Assembly: GCA_023898385.1 (NCBI GenBank)
Contig: CP060220.1
Span: 1,736,001 to 1,800,000, forward strand
Direction of reading: 5' to 3'
From: Pseudobdellovibrionaceae bacterium
GTDB lineage: Bacteria > Bdellovibrionota > Bdellovibrionia > Bdellovibrionales > UBA1609
DNA length: 64,000 bases
The position numbers were made by a program, and so were the translations under genes. Positions 1-9,170 of the stretch are shown here, piece by piece. The notes under the pieces are model-generated. The model saw only the letters and a list, made by a program, of their open reading frames with translations, did not search any database and was not told the DNA's origin. How positions within the stretch are numbered: position 1 is the first letter of the stretch; each line of letters starts with the position of its first letter.

Positions 1-2211
1 TTGCGACTTACGAACTTTTGCCTGCTTCTTTTCTGTACCCGTCAGCATAGATAAGGAGATCTGATTTTTTTCTTTATCGACCTTTAAGACCTTCACCTGC
101 ACTTGATCACCGGGACTGACCACTAACTTTGGGTCGTCCACAAATTTTGTAGTTAGCTCAGATATGTGAACAAGGCCGTCCTGGTGGACACCGATATCCA
201 CAAAAGCCCCAAAATTGGTGACATTGGTCACTATACCGGGGCAGAGCATACCCTCAGCAAGATCTTTCACTTCATGGATATCCTCACGGTATTTAAATAC
301 CTTGTAAGGATCTCGAGGATCTCGCCCCGGCTTTTTTAATTCTTCAATAATATCTTCAAAGGTGTACTCACCAATAAGTTGCGACCACTTCGTTTTGAGT
401 GGCAACAACTTCTGAGCCCCTTCTCCTAAGGCCTGCGACAGCGTCAATCCAGCTTCGTGCAACATGTCTTTCACAGCCGCATAGCGCTCCGGGTGAATTC
501 CGGTTTTATCAAGAGAAGTTTCTCCACCGAAAATTCTCAAAAAACCTGCGGCTTGTTCAAATGTTTTTGATGAAAACTGACTCACCTTTAAAAGCTGTGA
601 GCGATCTTTAAACGAACCATGTTCTTTTCGGTAATCTCTGATTTTTTTTGCTGTTGCGGGGCCAATTCCAGCCACGTATTGCAGCAACGACTCAGAGGCG
701 GTGTTGAGATCCACACCCACTTGGTTCACGCACGACTCCACCACTTCGTGAAGGGAGCGTTTTAAATGACTTTGGTTCACATCATGTTGGTACTGACCCA
801 CACCAATACTTTTTGGATCTATTTTTACAAGCTCGGCCAAGGGGTCTTGTAAACGCCGAGCAATGGAAATAGCTCCTCTCACTGTCAAATCGAGCTCAGG
901 AAATTCTTCCCGTGCCACATCAGATGCGGAGTACACACTGGCACCTGCCTCATTCACCATAACAATAGGAGTCTCTATTCCTAGCTCCACAAAAATCTTG
1001 CGAATAAAGGCCTCAGCTTCGCGGCCACCAGTGCCATTACCCACCGCCACGGCCATGATCTTAATTTGCTTAGTCACTTCTGCAAAAAGAGTTTTTGCGT
1101 TTTCTTCAGCCTTTTCGCCCTTTAATTGCAGCACGGTATGAGACACAAAGTTGCCGTTTTGATCAACTAGTGCCACCTTACAGCCGGTTCTAATACCAGG
1201 GTCGATACCCAAAACAATGTTGGGCCCAAAGGGGCTTGCCATCAAAACCCGTCTGACATTTTCAGCAAACACGTGAATGGCATGTTGGTCAGCTAGCTCT
1301 TTAAGTTTGGCGTGCAGCTCGTTACTCACAGAAGGTTCTGTGTGTACGGTCAACGCCGTCTTAGCACAATCCACCAGAAATTCATTGGCTTGAGATTTCG
1401 AGACCGTGCAGGCTTTTTGCGTATACACAGCCATAAGCTTATCTTCATCTGCGGTGAAGTTGACTTTCAGTTCGCCTTCTTGCCATCCCCGCCGCAATGC
1501 CAGGTAACGATGGGAAGCTTTCGATTGAAAAAGCTTTGTCACATCTTCTGTGTAATCACCATATGTTTCGTATTTTGAATGGGGCTTAAATTTTGTGGTT
1601 TTTGACGAGTGAATTTTAGCACGATTAAAATACTCATCCCTTACAACCAAACGCAACTCAGGGTCGTTTGCCAAACGCTCCACAATAATGTGATGCGCTC
1701 CCCTTAGTGCTTCTTCATAGGTGGCAAAACCAGCGGTAGGATTAATAAACTCCTTGGCTTTTATCGCAAGCTCCGTGCTGTCGCTGATTTCTCCATGCCC
1801 AATGGCCCAAATCCAATTGGCAAGGGGCTCAAGCCCGGCCTCTTTGGCCATCTTAGCTTTCGTCTTTTTCTTTTTCTTGTACGGACGGTACAGCTCTTCA
1901 AGGGTGCTCAGGTCAAATGTGCCCTCAATCTGACGACGAAGCTCTGTGGTCAGATTTCCCTGTTTTTCAATTTCCTGAAGAATAAACACTCGGCGGGCCG
2001 AGGCCTCTTTCCAGGACTCAAAACAATGAATCACATCTCGCACTTGAACTTCGTCAAGGTTGCCCGTCTTTTCTTTTCGATAGCGGGCAATAAACGGTAC
2101 CGTGCCGCCTTCAGCCGAAAGCTCTAGTACCGCACCTACGGAACGGGCAGATATGTTCGATAACTTTTCACTTACGTATTTTTGAAATTCTTCTGGTAAA
2201 GCAAATGCCAT
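1..2211 (-). CDS. tex: Tex-family S1 RNA-binding protein (C-terminus off the window)
   Basis: The reading frame starts at ATG 2211 and is still open at base 1, so about 737 residues are visible and the extreme C-terminus is missing. Tex proteins are cytoplasmic nucleic-acid-binding factors tied to transcription and RNA metabolism. Visible in order: the helical N-terminal Tex region beginning MAFALPEEFQKYV, a YqgF/RNase H-like fold around residues 335-460 (VLGIDPGIRTGCKVAL), helix-hairpin-helix segments around 500-570 (YVAGIGPATAKKI) and an S1 domain around 645-715 (GIVTNVTNFGAFVDIGVHQD). It follows infA by 18 bases on the same strand and is probably cotranscribed with it. Family assignment is very secure; no truncation or frameshift is seen within the visible part. 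Confidence 0.95.
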   Translation of the reverse strand, partial: MAFALPEEFQKYVSEKLSNISARSVGAVLELSAEGGTVPFIARYRKEKTGNLDEVQVRDVIHCFESWKEASARRVFILQEIEKQGNLTTELRRQIEGTFDLSTLEELYRPYKKKKKTKAKMAKEAGLEPLANWIWAIGHGEISDSTELAIKAKEFINPTAGFATYEEALRGAHHIIVERLANDPELRLVVRDEYFNRAKIHSSKTTKFKPHSKYETYGDYTEDVTKLFQSKASHRYLALRRGWQEGELKVNFTADEDKLMAVYTQKACTVSKSQANEFLVDCAKTALTVHTEPSVSNELHAKLKELADQHAIHVFAENVRRVLMASPFGPNIVLGIDPGIRTGCKVALVDQNGNFVSHTVLQLKGEKAEENAKTLFAEVTKQIKIMAVAVGNGTGGREAEAFIRKIFVELGIETPIVMVNEAGASVYSASDVAREEFPELDLTVRGAISIARRLQDPLAELVKIDPKSIGVGQYQHDVNQSHLKRSLHEVVESCVNQVGVDLNTASESLLQYVAGIGPATAKKIRDYRKEHGSFKDRSQLLKVSQFSSKTFEQAAGFLRIFGGETSLDKTGIHPERYAAVKDMLHEAGLTLSQALGEGAQKLLPLKTKWSQLIGEYTFEDIIEELKKPGRDPRDPYKVFKYREDIHEVKDLAEGMLCPGIVTNVTNFGAFVDIGVHQDGLVHISELTTKFVDDPKLVVSPGDQVQVKVLKVDKEKNQISLSMLTGTEKKQAKVRKSQ

Positions 2212-2229
2212 AAACTAGTGATTAAGCAC

Positions 2230-2448
2230 CTATTTGTGCCGGTACATGATTAATCCATGTGAAGGGTCGTAAGGAGAAACTCCCACCGTCACCCGATCAC
2301 CTACCACCACACGGATGTTAAAACGTCGCATCTTTCCACAAAGCTTGGCTGAAACAGCCACCCCATTGTCCAGTTCCACCTTATACAGGCCTCCCGCACC
2401 TGCATCGACTACTTTTCCTTCTAATTGGGCCAAATCATCTTTTGCCAT
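2230..2448 (-). CDS. infA: Translation initiation factor IF-1
   Basis: The product is 72 residues, the normal length for IF-1, a single S1/OB-fold protein that occupies the ribosomal A site during initiation. The sequence has the family hallmarks: LEGKVVDAGAGGLYKVELDNG, then LCGKMRRFNIRVVVGDRVTV and the ending GLIMYRHK (E. coli-type IF-1 has ...RITYR). It lies between a Lys/Ala-rich protein gene and tex on the minus strand, 23 and 18 bases away, and the three probably form one operon. The best Shine-Dalgarno match, AGGAG, is unusually far (about 13 bases) from the ATG. Confidence 0.97.
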   Translation of the reverse strand: MAKDDLAQLEGKVVDAGAGGLYKVELDNGVAVSAKLCGKMRRFNIRVVVGDRVTVGVSPYDPSHGLIMYRHK

Positions 2449-2471
2449 AGATTGCCACTTACTCCTGCGGT

Positions 2472-3002
2472 TTATTTATAGTTTGATATCAGAACTTTTA
2501 TTCCACTTTCAAACAATACTTCAAGGCGATCGTTTTTATTGCTGAGAATAAAACCCCAGCCCAAAACTTTATGCTCAAGGCCTGTTTGAGCTTCGTAAGA
2601 AGATCTCATGTTATAAGGGGCTGATTTAATTTGCCCGGCTTTTGTATATAGATTTTCCCATTTTTTGTTGAGAACTTCTTGTTCTTCCATGGCGGCCTGT
2701 TGCGCCTTGGTCACCCGCTTTTTCTTTTTCTTGGCCTTCTTTTTTACGGGTTCTGCCCCAGACAAGGTGGCTGGCTTGGCTTTAACTACGGGAGCCTCTG
2801 TTTTTTTCGCTGCTGGCGCGCTGGCCTCAGTGGCCTTCGCTGTGGTCTTAGCTGTGGACTTTTTCACAGCCTTCTTCGCCGCTGCCTTTTTTTCTACTTT
2901 TTTTGCAGTAGGCTTTTTAGTGATCTTCTTTGCGACCTTTTTTGCCGCTTTTTTTGCCACCTTCTTGGCTGCCTTTTTAGCCGTTTTTTTCTTTGCCGCC
3001 AT
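2472..3002 (-). CDS. Lys/Ala-rich basic protein with histone H1-like N-terminus
   Basis: The product is about 176 residues. I place the start at ATG 3002 rather than the upstream in-frame ATG at 3020, because AGGGGAG lies about 6 bases ahead of it. Residues 1-105 are dominated by KKxAKKxAKK-type repeats with Ala, Thr and Pro, resembling eukaryotic H1 tails and bacterial AlgP/HctB-like proteins. Residues from about 106 on are of normal composition (EEQEVLNKKWENLYTKAGQI ... VLGWGFILSNKNDRLEVLFESG) and probably form a small globular domain. A DNA- or RNA-binding role is inference from charge. It is the first gene of a probable operon with infA and tex, divergent from lpxD. I do not recognise the C-terminal domain. 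Confidence 0.8.
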   Translation of the reverse strand: MAAKKKTAKKAAKKVAKKAAKKVAKKITKKPTAKKVEKKAAAKKAVKKSTAKTTAKATEASAPAAKKTEAPVVKAKPATLSGAEPVKKKAKKKKKRVTKAQQAAMEEQEVLNKKWENLYTKAGQIKSAPYNMRSSYEAQTGLEHKVLGWGFILSNKNDRLEVLFESGIKVLISNYK

Positions 3003-3093
3003 ATTGACTCCCCTGATCAAAAGAAATTGTATTACATGACAAAGGCGCTTTTGGCTAGATAGAACGCCGATAAACTTTCACTAAGGAGTATTC

Positions 3094-4185
3094 ATGGGTG
3101 TAAGTTGTGCTCAAATTCAATCTCAGTTTCCCGATTTGCTTCAATTTGTCGCCGGCAACAAGGAGGCTGTGGCCCAACTTCCAAGCTCAGTGGAGTCTTT
3201 GCTTCCAAATAGTGTGGTTTTTGTCCCAAAAGCCGACTCGTTCGTGCGGGCCCTTGAAAGCCACGTGGCTATTATTGTGACCCACGAGTCTGTTGCAGAA
3301 CATGCCACCTCACACTCTTTGGGTGATAAAGCCGTATTTTCAACTAAAAACGTGTATTTTACCCTCTCACAGGTTTGCTCTAAGCTGTTTCCGGTCCTTA
3401 CAGACACCACAAGCGCGGGGTCAGATATACATCCGTCTGCAGTGATCGGGAAACACGTGACTCTAGGTGAAGGCGTAACGGTGGGCCCGCACTCGGTGAT
3501 CGGTGATCATGTGGTGATTGGGACTCACAGTCGCATCGGAGCCAATACCACAATTGAAAGTGGAGCTATCTTGGGCGCATGGTGTCATATTCATAGCAAT
3601 GTTTATGTTTCTGGATACGTCACCGCGGGAGACCGGTGTGAAATCAAGCCTCAGTCGGCCATCGGAACTGAAGGTTTTGGATTTGCCCCGGACAGCAAGG
3701 GGCTTCACCACCGCATTCCCCATTATGGACGTTTAATTTTGGGCGATGACGTTTCAATTGGATCTAACGTCAACATTGACCGTGGCACTTTTGATAGCGT
3801 GAAAGTGGGTTCCGGCACCAAAATTGATAATCATTGCCACATTGCCCATAACAACAATCTCGGAGAAAACTGCCTGCTTACGGCCGGATTCATCTCCGCT
3901 GGTTCGACAAACATCGGTGATCGCTGCGCATTTGGTGGCCGCTCGTCAGTGAATGGACACATTAACATCACCAATGATTGTGTTTTTTCTTACCCCACGA
4001 CAGTACACAACGATGTAAACAAACCAGGCCAGTATGGTGGGTTCCCTTTAATGAGCCGGGTGGAGTCAATAAAGACCTATGCTGCATTTTCTCACTTACC
4101 AAAAATAAAACGCACCGTAAGTCGAATTGCCAAACATTTAGGTCTTGATGAAGATGGTCAGAACATAGCCGGAGATAGCCAATGA
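3094..4185 (+). CDS. lpxD: UDP-3-O-acylglucosamine N-acyltransferase
   Basis: LpxD adds the second, N-linked 3-hydroxyacyl chain to UDP-3-O-acylglucosamine in the third step of lipid A synthesis, in the cytoplasm with acyl-ACP as donor. The 363-residue protein has an N-terminal uridine-binding region (1-110), a long left-handed beta-helix of hexapeptide repeats (about 111-320; for example IGKHVTLGEGVTVGPHSVIG) and a C-terminal helical segment. The catalytic His region is present as KIDNHCHIAHNNNLGEN, and the HHRIPHYGRLILGDDVSIG segment is typical of the family. AAGGAG precedes the start. The TGA stop overlaps the metG start (ATGA), implying coupled translation. This gene shows that the host makes lipid A. 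Confidence 0.95.
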   Translation: MGVSCAQIQSQFPDLLQFVAGNKEAVAQLPSSVESLLPNSVVFVPKADSFVRALESHVAIIVTHESVAEHATSHSLGDKAVFSTKNVYFTLSQVCSKLFPVLTDTTSAGSDIHPSAVIGKHVTLGEGVTVGPHSVIGDHVVIGTHSRIGANTTIESGAILGAWCHIHSNVYVSGYVTAGDRCEIKPQSAIGTEGFGFAPDSKGLHHRIPHYGRLILGDDVSIGSNVNIDRGTFDSVKVGSGTKIDNHCHIAHNNNLGENCLLTAGFISAGSTNIGDRCAFGGRSSVNGHINITNDCVFSYPTTVHNDVNKPGQYGGFPLMSRVESIKTYAAFSHLPKIKRTVSRIAKHLGLDEDGQNIAGDSQ

Positions 4186-5711
4186 GTTTTTACATCACTA
4201 CACCCATTTATTACGTCAACGATAAGCCTCATTTGGGCCATGCCTATTGCACAATCACTGCCGATGTACTCAATCGCTACCATCGTCTTTTCGGTGAGAG
4301 CACCTATTTTCTAACGGGAGTCGATGAACATGGTCAGAAATGTGCACAGGCGGCAAAAAAACGTGGCCTAGATCCACAAACCCATTGCGATGATATGGCT
4401 CCAAGGTTTGTTCATGCCTGGGAAGAGATGCATGTTGAGTATGATCAGTTTTTTAGAACCACATCTCCATTGCACAAGGCGGCTGTGCAAAAAGCCCTTC
4501 AACAGCTCTTTGATTGCGGCGACATTTACCCTGACACCTATGAAGGCTGGTACAGCGTCAGCGAAGAAATCTTCTACACCGAAAAAGACCTCGTCGATGG
4601 AAAAAGTCCCACGGGTAAACCTGTTCAAAAAATTGCCGAGAAAAACTATTTCTTTAAAATGTCCAAGTACCAGGACCAACTTATTCAATATATCGAAAAA
4701 AATCCCCAATTCATTCAGCCAGACAGCCGACGCAATGAGGTGCTTGGATTTTTGAAAAAACCTTTGGGCGATTTGTGTATCAGCCGTCCCAAATCGCGCC
4801 TGGAGTGGGGCATTGAAATACCCTTTGATAAAGATTATGTAACATACGTGTGGTTCGACGCACTCCTCAACTACGCCACAGGCGTGGGGTACAATCAAGA
4901 GGGCCGCGAGCAAGAATTTGATACTTGGTGGAAACAAACAGGATGTACTCACCTTTTAGGTAAAGACATCCTTACCACTCATGCCGTGTATTGGCCCACC
5001 ATGCTGTTTGCGTTGGGTGTGCCACTTCCCAAACAGCTTTTTGCCCATGGCTGGATTTTAAACAAGTCCCAAGAAAAAATGAGTAAGTCCGAAGGGGACG
5101 TCGTTAATCCTTTAGATATGAAAGATGTTGTTGGGGTTGATGGACTTCGCTATTGGTTGGTTCGTGACATTCACCTGGGCAACGACGCCCCATTTGCCCC
5201 TGATTTGGTCATCAATCGTATCAACACCGAGCTTGCAAATAATTTAGGAAATCTTCTTAGCCGCACGACAAATTTGATTCACAAATATTTTGATGGCCGC
5301 ACGCCCAAAGGATGGCTTGAAAATGATGCCGCCACCGATCAATTGCGTAAGATCGCGCTGGAGGCACCTGATAAACTTCGGGCCGACATCGAGCGCATGG
5401 CACCGAGCTATGCCACCGAACATGTTGTGCAGATGTTAAACGAAGCCAACCGTTATCTTGAAGAAAAAGCACCCTGGAAACTGGTGAAGACTGACGTCGC
5501 TGCCGCCGGAAAGGTTCTCTATGCTGCATTGGATGTTGTTCGAATTGCCGGTATCCTTTTGCAGCCTGTTATGCCAGTGAAAGCCAAAGAGTTATTAGAC
5601 CGCCTTAATTGCGATAAGCGGGATTTTGATGCTGCAAAAATTTGGGGCGCCATTGACGAGGGCACTTTAGTTGAAAAGGGTGATCCGCTTTTTCCCAGAA
5701 TCGAAAGTTAA
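4182..5711 (+). CDS. metG: Methionyl-tRNA synthetase
   Basis: This is a class I aminoacyl-tRNA synthetase charging tRNA-Met in the cytosol. The 509-residue protein has the HIGH signature as HLGH at residues 18-21 (TTPIYYVNDKPHLGHAY) and KMSKS at 299-303 (EKMSKSEGD). The connective region (about 125-150) lacks a four-cysteine zinc knuckle, and there is no C-terminal EMAP/tRNA-binding domain, so it is the short form. The anticodon-binding helical bundle occupies roughly residues 370-500. It overlaps the lpxD stop by four bases. Its last 107 bases are overlapped antisense by the end of the next gene. Confidence 0.97.
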   Translation: MSFYITTPIYYVNDKPHLGHAYCTITADVLNRYHRLFGESTYFLTGVDEHGQKCAQAAKKRGLDPQTHCDDMAPRFVHAWEEMHVEYDQFFRTTSPLHKAAVQKALQQLFDCGDIYPDTYEGWYSVSEEIFYTEKDLVDGKSPTGKPVQKIAEKNYFFKMSKYQDQLIQYIEKNPQFIQPDSRRNEVLGFLKKPLGDLCISRPKSRLEWGIEIPFDKDYVTYVWFDALLNYATGVGYNQEGREQEFDTWWKQTGCTHLLGKDILTTHAVYWPTMLFALGVPLPKQLFAHGWILNKSQEKMSKSEGDVVNPLDMKDVVGVDGLRYWLVRDIHLGNDAPFAPDLVINRINTELANNLGNLLSRTTNLIHKYFDGRTPKGWLENDAATDQLRKIALEAPDKLRADIERMAPSYATEHVVQMLNEANRYLEEKAPWKLVKTDVAAAGKVLYAALDVVRIAGILLQPVMPVKAKELLDRLNCDKRDFDAAKIWGAIDEGTLVEKGDPLFPRIES

Positions 5712-6705
5712 AGGCCTGAGGATAGGTGGCTTTGATAAGGGCCGCCAGCTGCAAGACCGCTCCTCGTTTTCGATCTAGAAGTAAAAACCTCGGTCGTTCA
5801 GTAGTACTAAATTTTCGCTTAAAGCGGTATATGCCTTGGCTATTGTAAATTCTCTCTCGCTTTCCAATAAATCGAAGGAGACGATCCACGGGACGCGTTC
5901 CACTGAGGTTTTTGAAGGCGCTTAAGCCTAAACTCATTTCGCTCACAGCCTCCCTCTGCATCTGTATTGAAAGTTGCACCAATAAAAAATCCAAGGCGAA
6001 ACGATTTCCGGATGGGTCTTGTACAAGGTGATCCACATATATACCGCGGCCCTCAGTCGTCGCATACGAAAACGTCGAGACCATGGCGTGAATTTTCTTG
6101 CCCTCAGAATCAGTAACTATGAACCAACGCTCTTCATCAGCCCCGGGGTATTGCCACTTCGGTGCACTCAGCAAAAATTGGATCGTGGGCCCAGAGCGTT
6201 TTTTCTTCCACCGACATATGAGATTATCAACAAAAGGTTGCCATTTTCTTTTCTCTGCCTTTGGGATTTCACCAAAGATCAGGCGCCCCCGTTGCCCCTG
6301 ATTCAATGCTCGGCGAACATCCCTTTTTCGATAACCCGACCAGGTGAAATTTTTCAAATCGATAAAGTGAGAGACACCCGCATGATAAGATGAAAACTCA
6401 GTGGACAACCTGAAAGCCAAATCTTGCGAAAAGTAATAGCCACAAACGCTTACACCTAGTGAATGCGCCCAGCTCACAAAATCTTTCACTAATCTATCTG
6501 CGTCTTTTCTTTCAAATACAAGCGGATCACCTGCGACCACAAATTGCCCCAGGTGCATTTCATAGGCCACAGCACCACGGACAGTGCAGAAAAATTGTTT
6601 TCCTGTTTTTAGATGCGTCTTATGAAGTGGAAAATGGCTATAACCATGTATCAGTGTTTGTACCCACTGCGATTCAATTGGCTGAATGCTGAATTCTGAA
6701 GACAT
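5605..6705 (-). CDS. DUF2156/LPG_synthase_C (MprF C-terminal-like) GNAT-fold protein
   Basis: The 366-residue soluble protein resembles the C-terminal catalytic domain of phosphatidylglycerol lysyltransferases: GDPLVFERKDADRLVKDFV, then FIDLKNFTWSGYRKRDVRRA followed by a conserved GIYVDHLVQD-like segment. Relatives transfer aminoacyl groups to lipids or other acceptors; stand-alone DUF2156 proteins are of mostly unknown substrate. There are no transmembrane segments, unlike full MprF. AGGTGG lies just upstream of ATG 6705. It is transcribed towards metG and the two coding regions overlap tail to tail by 107 bases. Family placement is from recognition of the motif pattern; function beyond the fold is not claimed. 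Confidence 0.7.
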   Translation of the reverse strand: MSSEFSIQPIESQWVQTLIHGYSHFPLHKTHLKTGKQFFCTVRGAVAYEMHLGQFVVAGDPLVFERKDADRLVKDFVSWAHSLGVSVCGYYFSQDLAFRLSTEFSSYHAGVSHFIDLKNFTWSGYRKRDVRRALNQGQRGRLIFGEIPKAEKRKWQPFVDNLICRWKKKRSGPTIQFLLSAPKWQYPGADEERWFIVTDSEGKKIHAMVSTFSYATTEGRGIYVDHLVQDPSGNRFALDFLLVQLSIQMQREAVSEMSLGLSAFKNLSGTRPVDRLLRFIGKRERIYNSQGIYRFKRKFSTTERPRFLLLDRKRGAVLQLAALIKATYPQAFNFRFWEKADHPFQLKCPRQWRPKFLQHQNPAYRN

Positions 6706-6759
6706 TTACCACCTGTAGCACATCCTTACTAAAGGCGAAAATATTTGCCTCAAAAAGGT

Positions 6760-6794
6760 AAAAAAAAGCCCAACTCAAAGTCGGGCTTTTTTTT
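6760..6794 (-). terminator. Rho-independent terminator after hppA
   Basis: An AGCCC/GGGCT stem extended by ACT/AGT after one mismatch is flanked by an A-run on the left and a T-run on the right. Read on the minus strand it ends in a T-run 42 bases after the hppA stop; the symmetric flanks could also work on the plus strand. Confidence 0.85.
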
Positions 6795-6835
6795 GCAATA
6801 CATCCATTGCGATATATTCTTATTAGCAACTGATC

Positions 6836-8875
6836 TTAGACAATCAAAGGTGCCATGATCAGAGCCACAATAGAAATCAACTTCACCAAAATATTCATAG
6901 CGGGTCCTGTGGTGTCTTTGAATGGGTCACCTACTGTATCGCCAATTACAGCTGCCGCGTGGGTTTGCCCGCCTTTTTTCTCGCCTTCTACAGCGCCGGT
7001 TTCAATAAATTTCTTGGCATTATCCCAAGCGCCACCAGAGTTTGACATGAGAAGAGCTAGTACAACACCTGTAAGCAGAGAGCCTGCCAGCATACCACCA
7101 AGTGCTGCCGGTCCAATGGCAAAGCCAACAATCACCGGAGAAATCACTGTGACCAACACCGGCAATACCATTTCACGCAATGCTGCATTGGTTGAGATCT
7201 CCACGCAACGAGCGGTGTCGGGTTTTCCGGTTCCCTGAAGAAGACCAGGAATTTCTTTAAACTGGCGACGAATCTCGCTCACCATGTCAGCGGCCGCTTT
7301 ACCAACCGAAGTCATCGTCATTGATGCTGCAATCAACACCACCATGGCACCAAGCAATAAACCAATCACAACTGTGGGTTCACCAATATCCATAACAACT
7401 TCACCGCCAGCTGCTGAAACGGCTTGCTTAAACGCCACAAACAGAGCCAACGCCGTAAGGGCCGCCGATCCAATGGCAAAACCCTTACCAATGGCGGCCG
7501 TGGTGTTACCAATGGCGTCTAGGCCATCTGTGATTTTACGAACTTCAGGACCAAGTTGAGACATTTCAGAAATCCCACCTGCGTTATCGGCGACGGGACC
7601 GTAAGCATCAATGGTCATGGTCACACCCACCGTGGCCAACATACCAACAGCAGCCATGGCAATGCCGTAAAGACCGGCTGAACTGTATGACAAATAAATA
7701 GACGCTGCGATCAAAAACAACGGACCCGCACATGATTCAAGGCCCACTGCAATTCCGGCAATGATGTTTGTCGCAGGACCTGTTTTAGATGCCTGAACAA
7801 TACGAAAAACTGGCTTTGATGCTGTGTAAAACTCTGTGACCTTTCCGATTAAGAAACCGGCCACTGATCCGCCTAAAATGGCCCAAAACACGTTCATTCC
7901 CAAGTTGGTCATCTGCAAATAAACCACAACGCCAAACAAGAACAACAAGCCAGCTACAACTTCAGAAACCATAAGGGCTTTTGAAGGCTCCATACTTTTG
8001 AAAACATTCATTCCAAAAATACCAATAATTGAAGCCAACAAACCAAATACCGCCAACAACAAAGGCAGACCCATCAGAGCCGATCGCTCCACACCGGGAC
8101 CAAACAGTCCGGCCATATCAGCCGCTGACATAGTTGCTGCAATGGTAATAGCAGCAACCATCGCACCCACATAACTTTCAAAAATATCTGCACCCATTCC
8201 GGCCACATCACCCACGTTATCACCCACGTTATCAGCAATAACACCTGGGTTTCTGGGATCATCCTCAGGAATACCGGCTTCCACCTTACCCACAAGGTCA
8301 GATCCCACATCGGCGGCCTTTGTAAAAATCCCGCCACCGATTCGAGCAAACAAGGCAATCGAGGACGCTCCCATGGAGAATCCAGTAATTACAGAAGTCG
8401 TTTCAACATACTGGCCAAACACATAGTAAAGTGCACCAAGGCCAAGAAGGCCCAAGCTAGCAACAGCAAGTCCCATCACGGCGCCACTGTTAAAAGCCAC
8501 AAGCAACGCGCCACCAACACCTTTGTCTTTAGCCGCCGCTGCAGTACGAACGTTTCCTTTTGTTGCGGCCTTCATTCCAACAAAACCTGCAAGGGCTGAG
8601 CACAACGCACCCACAACAAATGACAACGAAGTCTGCCAACCTAAGTTTTCTCGGCTGAATACAAAAAACAAAATGGCAGCCACTACCAATACAAACACAC
8701 TGAGCTTTGTGTACTCAGCACGAAGGAAGGTCATAGCACCAAGATGAATCTCATCAGCAATTCCCTTCATTTTGTCAGTTCCAGCGTCTTGTCCTGCTAC
8801 TTTTATATAAAGAACAAACGCGATGACCAGACCAATCACACCCGATAGGGGGGCCAAAACGGTTACATCTAACAT
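6836..8875 (-). CDS. hppA: Membrane-bound proton/sodium-translocating pyrophosphatase, K+-dependent type
   Basis: The enzyme couples hydrolysis of pyrophosphate to ion pumping across the inner membrane. The 679-residue, roughly 16-helix protein has the substrate-site motifs KAADVGSDLVGKVEAGIPED and DNVGDNVGDVAGMGADIFES, the C-terminal GDTVGDPFKDTTGPAMNIL, and the signature GNTTAAIGKGFAIGSAALTA. Ala rather than Lys in GNTT-A-A is the known marker of K+-dependent pyrophosphatases. Whether H+ or Na+ is pumped cannot be settled by reading. AAGGAGAG precedes the ATG, and a terminator follows. It appears monocistronic. The pump recovers energy from biosynthetic PPi, for example that released by the prs- and metG-linked pathways in this window. 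Confidence 0.96.
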   Translation of the reverse strand: MLDVTVLAPLSGVIGLVIAFVLYIKVAGQDAGTDKMKGIADEIHLGAMTFLRAEYTKLSVFVLVVAAILFFVFSRENLGWQTSLSFVVGALCSALAGFVGMKAATKGNVRTAAAAKDKGVGGALLVAFNSGAVMGLAVASLGLLGLGALYYVFGQYVETTSVITGFSMGASSIALFARIGGGIFTKAADVGSDLVGKVEAGIPEDDPRNPGVIADNVGDNVGDVAGMGADIFESYVGAMVAAITIAATMSAADMAGLFGPGVERSALMGLPLLLAVFGLLASIIGIFGMNVFKSMEPSKALMVSEVVAGLLFLFGVVVYLQMTNLGMNVFWAILGGSVAGFLIGKVTEFYTASKPVFRIVQASKTGPATNIIAGIAVGLESCAGPLFLIAASIYLSYSSAGLYGIAMAAVGMLATVGVTMTIDAYGPVADNAGGISEMSQLGPEVRKITDGLDAIGNTTAAIGKGFAIGSAALTALALFVAFKQAVSAAGGEVVMDIGEPTVVIGLLLGAMVVLIAASMTMTSVGKAAADMVSEIRRQFKEIPGLLQGTGKPDTARCVEISTNAALREMVLPVLVTVISPVIVGFAIGPAALGGMLAGSLLTGVVLALLMSNSGGAWDNAKKFIETGAVEGEKKGGQTHAAAVIGDTVGDPFKDTTGPAMNILVKLISIVALIMAPLIV

Positions 8876-9170
8876 GAGCTACTCTCCTTACCTCGACGGG
8901 GTAATATGTGGTTATATCTAATATAAGTTAAACAGTGGGTTTTCATACACTTTAGGCTTTGGGCTGTCTAGCTTGGGTTCGATGTTAGGTGCCATACACC
9001 CGGGCCCGTGTTGCATAGCGATGCAGATATGTCTCGCCCCTTTTGTCCTTCACGATTGCCACTTCCGCAGTGGAGCGTTGAACGCCAGGGGCCAACAGCG
9101 AGCTCACTCAATTTTCGTGACACTTGGCAGTACAGTAGGTAACTGTTTTTCACCACAAGGAGAGGGTTTG

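Noticed and set aside
2665..3062. Long Phe/Ala/Leu-rich plus-strand frames opposite the Lys/Ala protein
   Set aside because: They are mirror images of the AAG/GCC codon repeats; the minus strand has the ribosome-binding site and operon context.
8973..9170. N-terminal extension of the small membrane protein at 9171
   Set aside because: The strong AAGGAGAGGG site points to ATG 9171, and the extension lacks plausible protein sequence.
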